A stretch of DNA of 64,000 bases from Aurantiacibacter marinus (GTDB lineage: Bacteria; Pseudomonadota; Alphaproteobacteria; Sphingomonadales; Sphingomonadaceae): positions 248,001 to 312,000 of the forward strand of contig NZ_LDCP01000001.1 of NCBI RefSeq assembly GCF_001021555.1, given 5' to 3'. Position numbers and translations under genes: made by a program. Of the stretch, positions 16,868-25,651 are shown piece after piece (within the stretch, counting starts at the first letter, position 1; each line of letters starts with the position of its first letter). The notes beneath the pieces were generated by a model that saw only the letters and a list, made by a program, of their open reading frames with translations, did no database searches and was not told the origin of the DNA.

Positions 16868-19498
16868 ATGGCCAGCACCGCTACTCCGATGATGAAACAG
16901 TACCTCGGTCTCAAGGCCGAGGCGGGGGACTGTTTGCTGTTTTATCGCATGGGCGACTTTTTCGAACTGTTCTTCGACGATGCGAAAAAGGCGGCCAGCG
17001 TGCTTGATATCGCGTTGACCGCGCGGGGCGAAAACAATGGTCAGCCCGTGCCGATGTGCGGGGTGCCGGTGCACGCAGCCGAAGGCTATCTCGCACGGCT
17101 GATCAAGGCCGGATGCCGGGTCGCGATTGCCGAGCAAGTGGAAACACCTGGCGAGGCCAAGGCGCGGGCCAAGCGCGAAGGCACACCCTCCTCAAAGGTG
17201 CTGGTGAAACGGGATATCGTGCGCTTCGTAACGGCGGGCACGCTGACTGAGGAGGCGCTGCTCGAACCGCGCCGGGCAAATATGCTGGCGGCTGTGTGCG
17301 ATGTGCGCGGCACCTGCGGCGTGGCGGCATGCGATATCTCGACCGGCGCAATGATGCTGGAAGAATGCATCCCCGAACGGCTGCCTGCTGTGCTGGCGCG
17401 GATCGGGGCGAGCGAGATTGTGGCACCGGAAGGTTGGGCAACGCGCGCTCTGGGCGAAAATGCCGAAATGGTATTGCGTGCGGTAAGCACCTTCTCGAGC
17501 GACGCGGGCGAGATTCAGCTGAAGGCCATTCACGGCGTCGCGACGCTGGACGGGTTTGGCGGGTTCAGCCGAGCGATGCTGGCCGCAGCGGGTGGATTGC
17601 TTGCCTATCTGGACCATGCCGGGCGCGGCAATATGCCGCTCCTGCTGCCACCCTTTGCACGGTCTCATGACGGGCACATGGCAATGGACGAGGCCACGCG
17701 CGCCAGTCTTGAAATCCTCGCCAGCCAGCAAGGCGGGCGCGCCCATTCGCTGATTGCGGCAGTGGACCGCTGCGTTACCGGGGCTGGCGCACGGTTGCTT
17801 GCTGAAGACCTTTCCGCTCCGCTGGCGCACAAGCCCGCGATCGAGGCGCGGCTGGCACTGGTGCAATATCTTTTCAGTGATCCGCTGCTGCGCGGGGATT
17901 TACGCGGATTGCTGCGAGCGCTCCCTGATATTGGCCGCGCATTGGGCCGGTTGGTTGCAGGCCGCGGCAGTCCGCGTGACCTTGGCCAGATACGCGATGG
18001 CCTGAGCGGGGCGCGCCGTATTCATGATATGTTGAAAGACAGGGCTGATCGGCCTGCGATGCTGGAGGCGCTGCTGCCTTCGCTGACCGGCCATGCGGAG
18101 CTTACCGATCTGCTGGGCAGCGCGTTGGTGCCGTCCCCGCCAACAGAACGGCAAAACGGCGGCTTCATCGCCGAAGGGTATGATCACGCGCTGGATGAAT
18201 TGCGCGAGGTATCGGGCAATGCCCGCCGCGCCATCGCCGCGATGGAAGCGCGCTACCGGGCGGATACCGACACGCCTTCGCTCAAGATCAAGCACAACGG
18301 CGTGCTCGGTTACTTTATCGAAGTGCCTGCCAAACATGCCGACAAGCTGATGGCACCTGACAGCGGCTTTACTCACCGCCAGACGATGGCCAATGCGGTG
18401 CGCTTCAACTCGCTCACCCTGCACGAAGAAGCGGGCCGCATTGCCGAGGCTGGCGGGCGCGCTCTGGCAGCGGAAGAATCGCATTTCGAGGAGCTGATGG
18501 AAGCGGTGGCCGCGCGCCGTGAAGCCATCGCTGGCACCGCTGCCGCCCTGGCGCGGCTCGACGTATCGACAGGGCAGGCAGAGCGCGCATCCGAAGGCGA
18601 ATGGTGCCGCCCGCAGATCAGCGATGATCCGGTGCTCGATATCGAGGCCGGCCGCCATCCGGTTGTCGAAGCGGCACTTGCAGCCAGCGGAGAACGCTTC
18701 GTCGCCAATGATTGCGCTCTGTCGAGCAACGACCGGCTGTGGCTGGTGGGCGGACCGAACATGGGCGGTAAATCGACGTTCTTACGGCAAAACGCGCTCA
18801 TCATTCTGCTCGCGCAGGCAGGCGGGTTCGTACCTGCCCGGTCAGCACATATCGGCCTTGTCGATCAATTGTTCAGCCGTGTTGGCGCGTCGGACAATCT
18901 GGCGCGAGGCCGCTCCACCTTCATGGTCGAGATGGTCGAAACTGCTGCGATCCTTAGCCAAGCGGGCGAGCGTAGTTTTGTGATCCTGGACGAAGTCGGG
19001 CGCGGTACATCAACCTATGACGGGCTGGCGCTGGCGTGGGCTGTGGCTGAGGCCATCCACGAAACCAACCGCTGCCGCTGTCTGTTCGCCACGCATTATC
19101 ACGAGATGGCGCGATTGGCGGAAACCTGCGACGCGCTTAGTCTGCACCATGTCCGCGCGAAGGAGTGGAAAGGCGATCTGGTGTTGCTTCACGAGCTTTC
19201 GGAAGGGGCGGCAGATCGCAGTTACGGGCTCGCGGTTGCGAAGCTGGCGGGCGTGCCTGCGCCGGTGGTCAAACGCGCCAAATCCGTGCTCGACAAGCTT
19301 GAAAAAGGTCGCGCCGAAACGGGCGGGCTGGCCGCTGGCCTTGGTGATCTGCCGCTGTTTGCTGCGGCTCTGGAAGCTGCGGAAGTAGAACGCGACGGGC
19401 TGCGCGATACTCTCAATTCGCTCGATATCGACGCGCTCACACCGCGCGATGCACTCGACATGCTGTATCGCCTGAAACGCGAGGCCGGCGATAACTGA
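16868..19498 (+). CDS. mutS: DNA mismatch repair protein MutS
   Basis: 876 residues. Recognises mismatches and starts repair with MutL. N-terminal mismatch-binding domain with the F-x-E motif (RMGDFFELF), connector, lever/clamp, and ATPase domain with Walker A (GGPNMGGKSTFLRQ), Walker B (FVILDEVGRGTSTYDG) and His switch (LFATHYHEM). Complete and of normal length. It is divergent from maeB with 114 nt between the starts. An ATG at 16889 is an alternative start. Confidence 0.97.
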   Translation: MASTATPMMKQYLGLKAEAGDCLLFYRMGDFFELFFDDAKKAASVLDIALTARGENNGQPVPMCGVPVHAAEGYLARLIKAGCRVAIAEQVETPGEAKARAKREGTPSSKVLVKRDIVRFVTAGTLTEEALLEPRRANMLAAVCDVRGTCGVAACDISTGAMMLEECIPERLPAVLARIGASEIVAPEGWATRALGENAEMVLRAVSTFSSDAGEIQLKAIHGVATLDGFGGFSRAMLAAAGGLLAYLDHAGRGNMPLLLPPFARSHDGHMAMDEATRASLEILASQQGGRAHSLIAAVDRCVTGAGARLLAEDLSAPLAHKPAIEARLALVQYLFSDPLLRGDLRGLLRALPDIGRALGRLVAGRGSPRDLGQIRDGLSGARRIHDMLKDRADRPAMLEALLPSLTGHAELTDLLGSALVPSPPTERQNGGFIAEGYDHALDELREVSGNARRAIAAMEARYRADTDTPSLKIKHNGVLGYFIEVPAKHADKLMAPDSGFTHRQTMANAVRFNSLTLHEEAGRIAEAGGRALAAEESHFEELMEAVAARREAIAGTAAALARLDVSTGQAERASEGEWCRPQISDDPVLDIEAGRHPVVEAALAASGERFVANDCALSSNDRLWLVGGPNMGGKSTFLRQNALIILLAQAGGFVPARSAHIGLVDQLFSRVGASDNLARGRSTFMVEMVETAAILSQAGERSFVILDEVGRGTSTYDGLALAWAVAEAIHETNRCRCLFATHYHEMARLAETCDALSLHHVRAKEWKGDLVLLHELSEGAADRSYGLAVAKLAGVPAPVVKRAKSVLDKLEKGRAETGGLAAGLGDLPLFAAALEAAEVERDGLRDTLNSLDIDALTPRDALDMLYRLKREAGDN

Positions 19499-19542
19499 TT
19501 GACCGCATTGGCATTCGCGCCTGCGTCACCTATCCTGCGGTC

Positions 19543-19962
19543 ATGGCACAGGACGATCCCGAGCTCAAAAGTGATGACAAATCCACCAGATGGGCGGAAA
19601 ACCGCACCGACTGGGCGGAAGATCGCACGATCATGGCGCTGGAAAGGACATTTGCCGGATGGATGCGCACTGCCTTCGCCGCCATCGCAATCGGCATCGG
19701 TTTTCGCGCGCTGTTCGGGGAATTTGATCCGCCATGGCTGGCCAAGGCCATCGCGACAATGTTCATCGTGCTGGCCATCGTGTTTGCGATAAGCGCGGAA
19801 AGGCGCGCCTGCCGCGCGTTCGAACGATTGTCCTCACACGCGGTAGACGCGCCAAAATTGCCCAATATCAAGCTGGTCGCTTATTCGATTTCGGCAGGCG
19901 CCGCTGTTTTGATCGTAGCGCTGTGGCTGCTCAATGACGGAACGCTAGCGCAAAGTGGATAG
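19543..19962 (+). CDS. DUF202 (YidH-like) inner-membrane protein
   Basis: 139 residues. A hydrophilic N-terminus with repeated RWAENRTDWAEDRT, the DUF202 entry motif (ALERTFAGWMRTAFAAIAIGIGFRALF) and three membrane helices (about 44-62, 66-85 and 112-130). Function unknown. It starts 44 nt after mutS and is convergent with the next gene. Confidence 0.85.
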   Translation: MAQDDPELKSDDKSTRWAENRTDWAEDRTIMALERTFAGWMRTAFAAIAIGIGFRALFGEFDPPWLAKAIATMFIVLAIVFAISAERRACRAFERLSSHAVDAPKLPNIKLVAYSISAGAAVLIVALWLLNDGTLAQSG

Positions 19963-19980
19963 CGGGCGGTTAGCAGGCGA

Positions 19981-20337
19981 TTAGCTGCCGTCACCGCGCA
20001 GGCCGTCTGGATTGTGGCCCTTGCCGTATTTGTCGACATTGTCATCGTGGTTCGGCTCTCCGTCAAACGCGTGCATGTCGATCCGGCCAGAACTTTCCAT
20101 GTCGCGCATGTGATCGACGGTGTCCTGCGTGGAATCGCCCATCAAGCCTGATGGATTCTTGCTTTTGGTGCTTTCGGTCGGGCTACCGGTCTCTTCTGTC
20201 AAAGCCTTCGCCTGCTCGGCAACTTCCTGCGCCTGGGAGCGGTGATCATCCTGCTCATCATTATGCGTTTCGGGCGCGAGGCCTGCCTGGCGCTGTTCCT
20301 GGCTGAGGTTGGGGCTCTGCGGTTTTGTATCGGTCAT
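19981..20337 (-). CDS. Small hydrophilic hypothetical protein
   Basis: 118 residues, strongly polar and rich in Asp, Glu, Gln, His and Ser, with no membrane segment and little predicted fold (probably disordered). The ATG at 20337 was chosen because AAGGAGA precedes it at good spacing. No family recognised. The composition resembles stress-related hydrophilic proteins, but that is only a resemblance. Confidence 0.7.
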   Translation of the reverse strand: MTDTKPQSPNLSQEQRQAGLAPETHNDEQDDHRSQAQEVAEQAKALTEETGSPTESTKSKNPSGLMGDSTQDTVDHMRDMESSGRIDMHAFDGEPNHDDNVDKYGKGHNPDGLRGDGS

Positions 20338-20388
20338 GTGGTATCTCCTTTGCTTTACCAACGGGCAGGCAGCGGAGCTGGTTCCAAA

Positions 20389-20964
20389 TTACCGGTTCGC
20401 GCCGGGAGTCCACAAAACATCACCCGCTCCGCCATTGTTGACCGCGCGGCAGAGGACGAAAAGGTAGTCCGACAGCCGATTGATGAATTGGGCAGCTGCT
20501 GGATTGACTGGCTCCTGCGCCGCCAACGCAGACACCGCACGTTCCGCCCGGCGCGCCGAAGTACGGGCCAGATGGAGGCGCGCGGCAGCTTCGCTTCCGC
20601 CTGGCAGAATGAAACTGGTGAGCGGCTCCAGTTCGGCGTTCACGGCGTCAATCCGGTCTTCGATCCATTTTACCTGAGCGGGCACAATTCGAAGAACCAT
20701 TTCCGACGGAGCAAAGTCCTCGTCCTCGCCCGCAGGCGTGGCCAGATCAGCGCCAAGGTCGAACATATCATTGAGAAGCCGCACCACGTCATCGCGGTGC
20801 GCGCCGTCCATCGCCTCAGCTGCAAATCCGAGCGCCGCGTTGGCCTCATCCACTGCGCCAACCGCTTCCATGCGCGCGGCGTGCTTGGGCAGGCGCGATC
20901 CATCGACCAGACCCGTGGTGCCATCGTCCCCGGTGCGCGTGTAAATCTTGTTCAGCTTGACCAT
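20389..20964 (-). CDS. Cob(I)yrinic acid a,c-diamide adenosyltransferase, PduO type
   Basis: 191 residues. Transfers the adenosyl group of ATP to cob(I)alamin to make coenzyme B12. Seen: the PduO signature YTRTGDDGTTGL near residue 8, the GAVDEANAALG helix and the C-terminal RRAERAV ... FINRLSDYLFVLCR segment with its active-site Arg/Asp. Full length. Upstream on the same strand, 159 nt away, is the HIG1 gene, separated by two hairpins. Confidence 0.95.
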   Translation of the reverse strand: MVKLNKIYTRTGDDGTTGLVDGSRLPKHAARMEAVGAVDEANAALGFAAEAMDGAHRDDVVRLLNDMFDLGADLATPAGEDEDFAPSEMVLRIVPAQVKWIEDRIDAVNAELEPLTSFILPGGSEAAARLHLARTSARRAERAVSALAAQEPVNPAAAQFINRLSDYLFVLCRAVNNGGAGDVLWTPGANR

Positions 20965-21050
20965 GGTCTCTCACTAAGCCCTGAAAATTGCGATGCAAAC
21001 GGTTGGTTGAAAACAAACCGCAAGGGCGAAGGCCCGCCCGCAGCAGCCCC

Positions 21051-21113
21051 GCACCCTGAACTTGTTTCAGGGGAAAGGAACAGCTGCGAGGATGCACCCG
21101 CGGATGCGGGTGC
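21051..21113 (-). repeat. Two hairpins in the HIG1-adenosyltransferase intergenic region
   Basis: Stem 21094-21101 (GCACCCGC) with 21106-21113, loop of four, lies 10 nt after the HIG1 stop and could act as a GC-rich terminator or 3' end stabiliser. A second stem, 21054-21060 (CCCTGAA) with 21066-21072, loop CTTGT, has a sequence of the kind often dispersed in sphingomonad genomes. Neither has a clear T-tract. Confidence 0.5.
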
Positions 21114-21123
21114 GCAAAACAAA

Positions 21124-21351
21124 TTAGCTGTTTACGGCAAGAAGGACGGCAACCACAACAATTGCCAGCGCCTGATATTTGATCCGGGCAAACATCGCCT
21201 GGTTCTGCTTCGCCTGCATGGCCTGCGAATTATCGGTCCCGTTTTCGAGGTCGATCTTCGTGGTTTGCAAGAAGGCGATGATGCCGCGAACCAGCGACAC
21301 CACGACCATGATACAGAAAATGGCGATCAGGATGATAAAGAGTGCGTTCAT
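21124..21351 (-). CDS. HIG1-domain twin-transmembrane protein
   Basis: 75 residues with two membrane helices (about 2-24 and 55-73) joined by a polar loop containing QAKQNQAMFARIKYQ, the typical bacterial HIG1 pattern. Related mitochondrial proteins assist cytochrome oxidase; the bacterial role is not established. The ATG overlaps the TGA of gluQ (ATGA), showing translational coupling. Confidence 0.85.
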   Translation of the reverse strand: MNALFIILIAIFCIMVVVSLVRGIIAFLQTTKIDLENGTDNSQAMQAKQNQAMFARIKYQALAIVVVAVLLAVNS

Positions 21352-22193
21352 AAGACACCATGTGGGAAGCCGGACAGGGTAATACCACACGGCATTTGGC
21401 CCATGCGGAGGCTTTGCGCCAGCTTCTTGCCATCATCACCCGCTGCCCTGCGATCCGAAAGTGACGGCGAGCCGCGCCGTTTGGCCAGTTTCTCGCCCGT
21501 ATCATCCAGCAGCAGCGCATGGTGGTGCCAGCGCGGCACGGGCAGACCCAGCAGCTGTTGCAGCAGGCGGTGGATGTGCGTCATCGAAAACAGATCTGCC
21601 CCGCGCGTAACCAGCGTTACCCCATCCGCCCCATCGTCCAGCGTGGCGGCCAGATGATAGCTGGCGGGCGCATCCTTGCGCACCAGCACCACATCGCCAA
21701 ATTCGCGCGGGTCGGCTCGCTGGATACCTGCGTTATCGTCCTCCCACTCCAGTTCGCCTGCAAGCGCCAGCGCGCTTTCCAGATCGAGCCGCATCGCTGC
21801 CGGGCGGGTCAGGTCATGGTGGCTTCCCTTGCAACTGCCAGGATAGATCATCCCACCGGGCGATAAACGCGGCGCCAGCGCCTCAATTTCCGCACGGGTG
21901 CAGGTGCAAGGATACAAAACCCCCATTTCTCGTAGCCGCTCCGCCGCCGCATGATAGCTATCCAGCCGAGTCGATTGCGCGGGCACTTCGTCCCATTCCA
22001 GCCCCAGCCATTCCAGATCACGGCGGAATTCATCGGCCAGTTCCGGGCGAGACCGCGCACCGTCGATATCCTCGATCCGCAGCAGAAAACGTCCGCCCGC
22101 CTCCTTCGCAAGATCGTGCGCCACTATGGCAGAATAGGCATGGCCCAGATGCAGCGGGCCGTTGGGGCTGGGGGCAAAGCGCGTGGTGGTCAT
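21348..22193 (-). CDS. gluQ: Glutamyl-Q tRNA(Asp) synthetase
   Basis: 281 residues. Attaches glutamate to queuosine of tRNA-Asp without needing tRNA for activation. It has the class I catalytic core (RFAPSPNGPLHLGHA, the HIGH-like motif) and a degenerate KMSKS (EKLAKR), a zinc site (CTCT ... YPGSC), and lacks the anticodon-binding domain of GluRS. The start was taken at the second ATG; one four codons upstream (22205) is equally open. queC (queuosine precursor synthesis) is at 52.8 kb, consistent with the substrate. Confidence 0.94.
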   Translation of the reverse strand: MTTTRFAPSPNGPLHLGHAYSAIVAHDLAKEAGGRFLLRIEDIDGARSRPELADEFRRDLEWLGLEWDEVPAQSTRLDSYHAAAERLREMGVLYPCTCTRAEIEALAPRLSPGGMIYPGSCKGSHHDLTRPAAMRLDLESALALAGELEWEDDNAGIQRADPREFGDVVLVRKDAPASYHLAATLDDGADGVTLVTRGADLFSMTHIHRLLQQLLGLPVPRWHHHALLLDDTGEKLAKRRGSPSLSDRRAAGDDGKKLAQSLRMGQMPCGITLSGFPHGVL

Positions 22194-22330
22194 GGGCGTT
22201 ATCATGGCTTCGCAAGCTCATGCCAGATCGCGCGCGCTGTGCACATCCCTGTGGAAAGCCTGTCTGTAACAGGGTTGACGCTTCGCTGTGTAAATGCACA
22301 TTTCAAGCAGAATCACGGAGGACACCAAAA

Positions 22331-22939
22331 GTGTTCAAGACCGAACTGATTGAACGTGCTGCGGTATTCAAAAGCGCCGAGGGTGATCCTGTGCGCTCTC
22401 TGGAAAGCTGCCCCGCCCTTGTGCTGAACGCGGATTACACGCCGCTTTCCTACTATCCACTCAGCCTGTGGCCGTGGCAGACCGCGATCAAGGCGGTGTT
22501 TCTGGAGCGGGTGGATATCGTTGCGACCTATGACCGCGCGGTGCATTCGCAATCGCTCGACATGGCGGTGCCAAGCGTGATCGCCCTGCGGCAATATGTA
22601 AAGCCGAGCCAGTTTCCGGCTTTTACACGGTTCAACCTGTTCCTGCGCGACCGCTTCGCCTGCCAATATTGCGGCAGTCCGAAGGATTTGACCTACGATC
22701 ACGTCACCCCCCGGCGGCAGGGCGGCAAGACCACATGGGAAAACATCGCCACCGCCTGCGCGCCGTGCAACATGAAGAAGGGTGGCCGCACGCCGAAAGA
22801 GGCCGGGATGCACCTGCAATACACGCCGATCCGCCCGACTTCGTGGCAGCTGCAACAGCAAGGCAAAAGCTTCCCGCCGAACTTCCTTCACGAAACTTGG
22901 CGCGATTGGCTGTACTGGGATATCGAGCTGGAGGCTTGA
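22331..22939 (+). CDS. HNH endonuclease family protein
   Basis: 202 residues. C-terminal HNH fold with zinc cysteines (FACQYCGSP and ATACAPCNMKK) around the catalytic DLTYDHVTPRRQGG. The N-terminal half (ALVLNADYTPLSYYPLSLW) is the conserved region found in alphaproteobacterial chromosomal HNH proteins. Nucleic-acid target unknown. The start is GTG: GGAGG lies nine bases before it. It is divergent from gluQ. Confidence 0.9.
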   Translation: MFKTELIERAAVFKSAEGDPVRSLESCPALVLNADYTPLSYYPLSLWPWQTAIKAVFLERVDIVATYDRAVHSQSLDMAVPSVIALRQYVKPSQFPAFTRFNLFLRDRFACQYCGSPKDLTYDHVTPRRQGGKTTWENIATACAPCNMKKGGRTPKEAGMHLQYTPIRPTSWQLQQQGKSFPPNFLHETWRDWLYWDIELEA

Positions 22940-22949
22940 GGGGTTGGTC

Positions 22950-23057
22950 TCAGGTGAGCCGCACCATTATCCAAGGCCAGATCAGCGCAATTACAGCCAC
23001 GTAGTACCAAGGCATCCATTTGGCGAATACGAGCCAAGCGACCCAGTCCACACTCAT
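22950..23057 (-). CDS. Possible Trp-rich single-span microprotein downstream of kynU
   Basis: A 35-residue frame (MSVDWVAWLVFAKWMPWY... ending MVRLT) with six tryptophans and one predicted membrane helix. It begins 33 nt after the kynU stop on the same strand and lies in the same reading frame as kynU. No good Shine-Dalgarno is visible, so expression is uncertain. Single-span microproteins of this composition exist in many bacteria, but I do not recognise this one. Confidence 0.4.
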   Translation of the reverse strand: MSVDWVAWLVFAKWMPWYYVAVIALIWPWIMVRLT

Positions 23058-23090
23058 GCCAAACACGAAGATAAGGCCAGAGCCGCCCGC

Positions 23091-24329
23091 TCAAGTCACC
23101 GCCCCGCGCTCCGCATATTCCGCTTTCCGCCACTCGCCGCTGTCCAGCATATCGCGCAGTTCACTCACCAGCCGCGCGCAGTCGGCGTAGCGGACGTAGG
23201 CTGGCGCGAAGCCTACGCGCAGTACGTCAGGCGCGCGGAAGTCTCCGATAACTTTGCGGGCGATGAGGGCCTGGCATAGCTCGTAGGCGTTTTCATGCCG
23301 GAACGAGAGCTGGCTGCCGCGCACTGCCGGATCGGCGGGGGAGATGCACTCCAGTTCGGGAATATGTTCTGCCATCGCAGCGCGGGTGAATTCTGACAGG
23401 CCACTCGATTTCTCGACCAGCGGCGCGATGCCGATGCTCGCCATCAGGTCCACGCCCACTTCCATCGCGCTCATCGAAAGGATTGGCGGGGTGCCGCAAA
23501 GCAATCGGTCCACGCCGGGTGCAGGCGCATACTCATCGGTAAAGTCGAACGGCTTTGCATGACCCATCCAGCCGCTTAAAGGCTGTTCAATGCCGCTTTG
23601 GTGCCGCTGCGCCACATAGGCAAAGGCAGGCGCACCCGGGCCACCGTTGAGGTATTTATACCCGCAACCAACCGCAAAATCCGCGCCTGCGCCGTTCAAA
23701 TCGACCGGCACTGCGCCTGCCGAATGGGAAAGGTCCCACAACACTAAAGCGCCCGCATCATGCGCTGCCTTGGTCAGCCGGGCCATGTCGAACATCTCGC
23801 CCGATTTGTAATGCACATGGGTCAGCATCAGCAGCGCGACATCATCGCCTAAAGCGCTTTCGATATCCCCGCGGTCCGCCAGCCTCTGCTCCGCAAGACC
23901 TTGGCTTTCCAGCCCTTCGATCATGTAGAGGTCAGTCGGGAAATTGCCCGGTTCGGACAGCACGACCTTGCGGCGCTGACCGTTCTGGGACTGCAGTTTC
24001 AGCGCCGCGCTGATCAGCTTGAACAGGTTTACAGATACGCTGTCTGCCGCGATCACTTCATCGGATTTCGCGCCCACCAGCGGAGCGATCTTGGCGCCCA
24101 GCCGCTGCGGCAAATTGATCCAGCCTGCGGTATTCCAGCTCGAGATCAGGTCTTCACCCCATTCCCGTCGCACAACCTCCGCAATCCGGTCAGGCGTGGC
24201 CTTGGGCAGCGCGCCCAGCGAGTTGCCATCAAGATAAGCGATGGCATCATCCAGCAGGAATTCACCGCGCCATTTCGCGAGCGGGTCGGCCGCGTCGAGG
24301 TTGGCGGCCTGTTCGATCAGCGTCTTCAC
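23091..24329 (-). CDS. kynU: Kynureninase
   Basis: 412 residues. PLP enzyme that cleaves kynurenine to anthranilate and alanine. Seen: YLDGNSLGALPKAT near the N-terminus, the PLP-binding segment (LVLWDLSHSAGAVPVDL) and catalytic Lys in GCGYKYLNGGPGAPAF near residue 228. The ATG overlaps the TGA of the tryptophan dioxygenase gene, so the two form a coupled operon for tryptophan degradation. No kynurenine formamidase is adjacent. Confidence 0.95.
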   Translation of the reverse strand: MKTLIEQAANLDAADPLAKWRGEFLLDDAIAYLDGNSLGALPKATPDRIAEVVRREWGEDLISSWNTAGWINLPQRLGAKIAPLVGAKSDEVIAADSVSVNLFKLISAALKLQSQNGQRRKVVLSEPGNFPTDLYMIEGLESQGLAEQRLADRGDIESALGDDVALLMLTHVHYKSGEMFDMARLTKAAHDAGALVLWDLSHSAGAVPVDLNGAGADFAVGCGYKYLNGGPGAPAFAYVAQRHQSGIEQPLSGWMGHAKPFDFTDEYAPAPGVDRLLCGTPPILSMSAMEVGVDLMASIGIAPLVEKSSGLSEFTRAAMAEHIPELECISPADPAVRGSQLSFRHENAYELCQALIARKVIGDFRAPDVLRVGFAPAYVRYADCARLVSELRDMLDSGEWRKAEYAERGAVT

Positions 24330-25120
24330 AGCTCGGTTCTCACTGCCAGCAATTCAGGAAAAAAGCCCAGTTTCAAAACGCTTTCCAGATACGGAATACC
24401 TGCGGTTCCGCCGGTGCCTCGTTTGAAACCAATTACCCGCTCTACAGTCTTCAAATGACCAAAGCGCCAGCGTTGGAAGTGATATTCCAGATCGACCAGC
24501 TTTTCTGCCAGTTCATACAAATCCCAATGTTTGCGGGGGTGGCGATAGACCTCTGCCCAAGCTTTAACCACGACATCGTTTGAAACATGCGGCGCGCGGA
24601 TATCGGGTGCCAGAACATCTTCTGGAATAGCGAAGCCGCGCCGTTTCAGCAGGCGCAGCACTTCGTCGTACAGGCTTGGCCGGTCGAGTTCCGCAGTCAG
24701 CTTCGCCGCCACTTCAGGGACCGCTTCGTGCATCGTCACCATGTCGGGATTGCGCCCGCCCAGGATGAATTCCATCAGGCGGTACTGCGCAGACTGGAAC
24801 CCGCTCGATGTGCCCAGATGCGGACGGACCAGCGAATAATCATGCGGCGTCATCGTCGCCAGCACGTCCCAGCTGGAAATCAGCTGCCGCTGCGCCTGCG
24901 CCACGCGGGCAAGCATCTTGAAGGCCGGCGCGAGGTCATCGGCAATGATCAGCTCACGCGCAGCTTCCAGCTCATGCAAGCACAGCTTCAGCCACAGCTC
25001 GCTCGCCTGGTGGACGATAATGAACAGAAACTCGTCATGCGCATCCGACGCAGGATGCTGCGCCGACAGGATGCGGGGGAGATCGAGATACGAGGCATAG
25101 GTGACATCGGTTTTCGCCAT
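24326..25120 (-). CDS. kynA: Tryptophan 2,3-dioxygenase
   Basis: 264 residues. Haem enzyme that opens the indole ring of tryptophan to N-formylkynurenine. Seen: TYASYLDLPRIL, the substrate-site HDEFLFIIVHQASELWLK, SSGFQSAQYRLMEF, and the C-terminal haem-ligand region WRFGHLKTVER followed by GTGGTAGIPYL. First gene of the TDO-kynU operon. Confidence 0.95.
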   Translation of the reverse strand: MAKTDVTYASYLDLPRILSAQHPASDAHDEFLFIIVHQASELWLKLCLHELEAARELIIADDLAPAFKMLARVAQAQRQLISSWDVLATMTPHDYSLVRPHLGTSSGFQSAQYRLMEFILGGRNPDMVTMHEAVPEVAAKLTAELDRPSLYDEVLRLLKRRGFAIPEDVLAPDIRAPHVSNDVVVKAWAEVYRHPRKHWDLYELAEKLVDLEYHFQRWRFGHLKTVERVIGFKRGTGGTAGIPYLESVLKLGFFPELLAVRTEL

Positions 25121-25168
25121 AGGCGCAAGCTTTAGGCCAGAGCGGTCACGAATGAAACTACGCTGCGA

Positions 25169-25630
25169 TTATTGATCGATAACCCGAGTTTCGGGATGAT
25201 GCTTGTCGAGGTGTTTCTTCACGATCCGCAAATTGCGGGTGTTTGAACGGAACATGAAATCAAACACATCGCCCACGACCGGCACCGCGCCCACGGCAGT
25301 ATCGAACGCGACATTGCTCGCCATGCGCAGCAGCTTCCACTTGGGCAAATTCAGGTTACGCGCTTCCCAAACGATATAGGCGCCCATTCCCATGGCGATA
25401 ATATCGCCGACCACAGGCACAAGGCCGATGATGGAATCCAGGCCCACGGGCCGGTTGATACCGGGGATCACAAAACTGCGTTCCAGCACCACCTCCATCG
25501 CTTCGATCCGGCGGCGGATCGAATGCACATCCTTGCCCAGCGGCAAGTCAATGCCAAGCTGGTCGGGGCGGATAGGCTCAGGGCGAACCGGATCGGGCTG
25601 GATGGGTACAGGCTTCTGAAATTCGGCCAT
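25169..25630 (-). CDS. DUF4112 domain protein
   Basis: 153 residues. A Pro-rich N-terminus (IQPDPVRPEPIRPDQ) followed by a DUF4112 core with two Gly/Val-rich hydrophobic segments containing the repeated motif GLVPVVGD / GAVPVVGD (about residues 68-90 and 113-130). Probably membrane-associated; function unknown. Lies 21 nt downstream of the lipoprotein gene on the same strand. Confidence 0.88.
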   Translation of the reverse strand: MAEFQKPVPIQPDPVRPEPIRPDQLGIDLPLGKDVHSIRRRIEAMEVVLERSFVIPGINRPVGLDSIIGLVPVVGDIIAMGMGAYIVWEARNLNLPKWKLLRMASNVAFDTAVGAVPVVGDVFDFMFRSNTRNLRIVKKHLDKHHPETRVIDQ

Positions 25631-25651
25631 ATCGGCAGGTCTCCTCAGCGC

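Noticed and set aside
20242-21657. 471-codon plus-strand frame crossing four minus-strand genes
   Set aside because: Spans several well-supported genes and their intergenic hairpins; composition is not protein-like.
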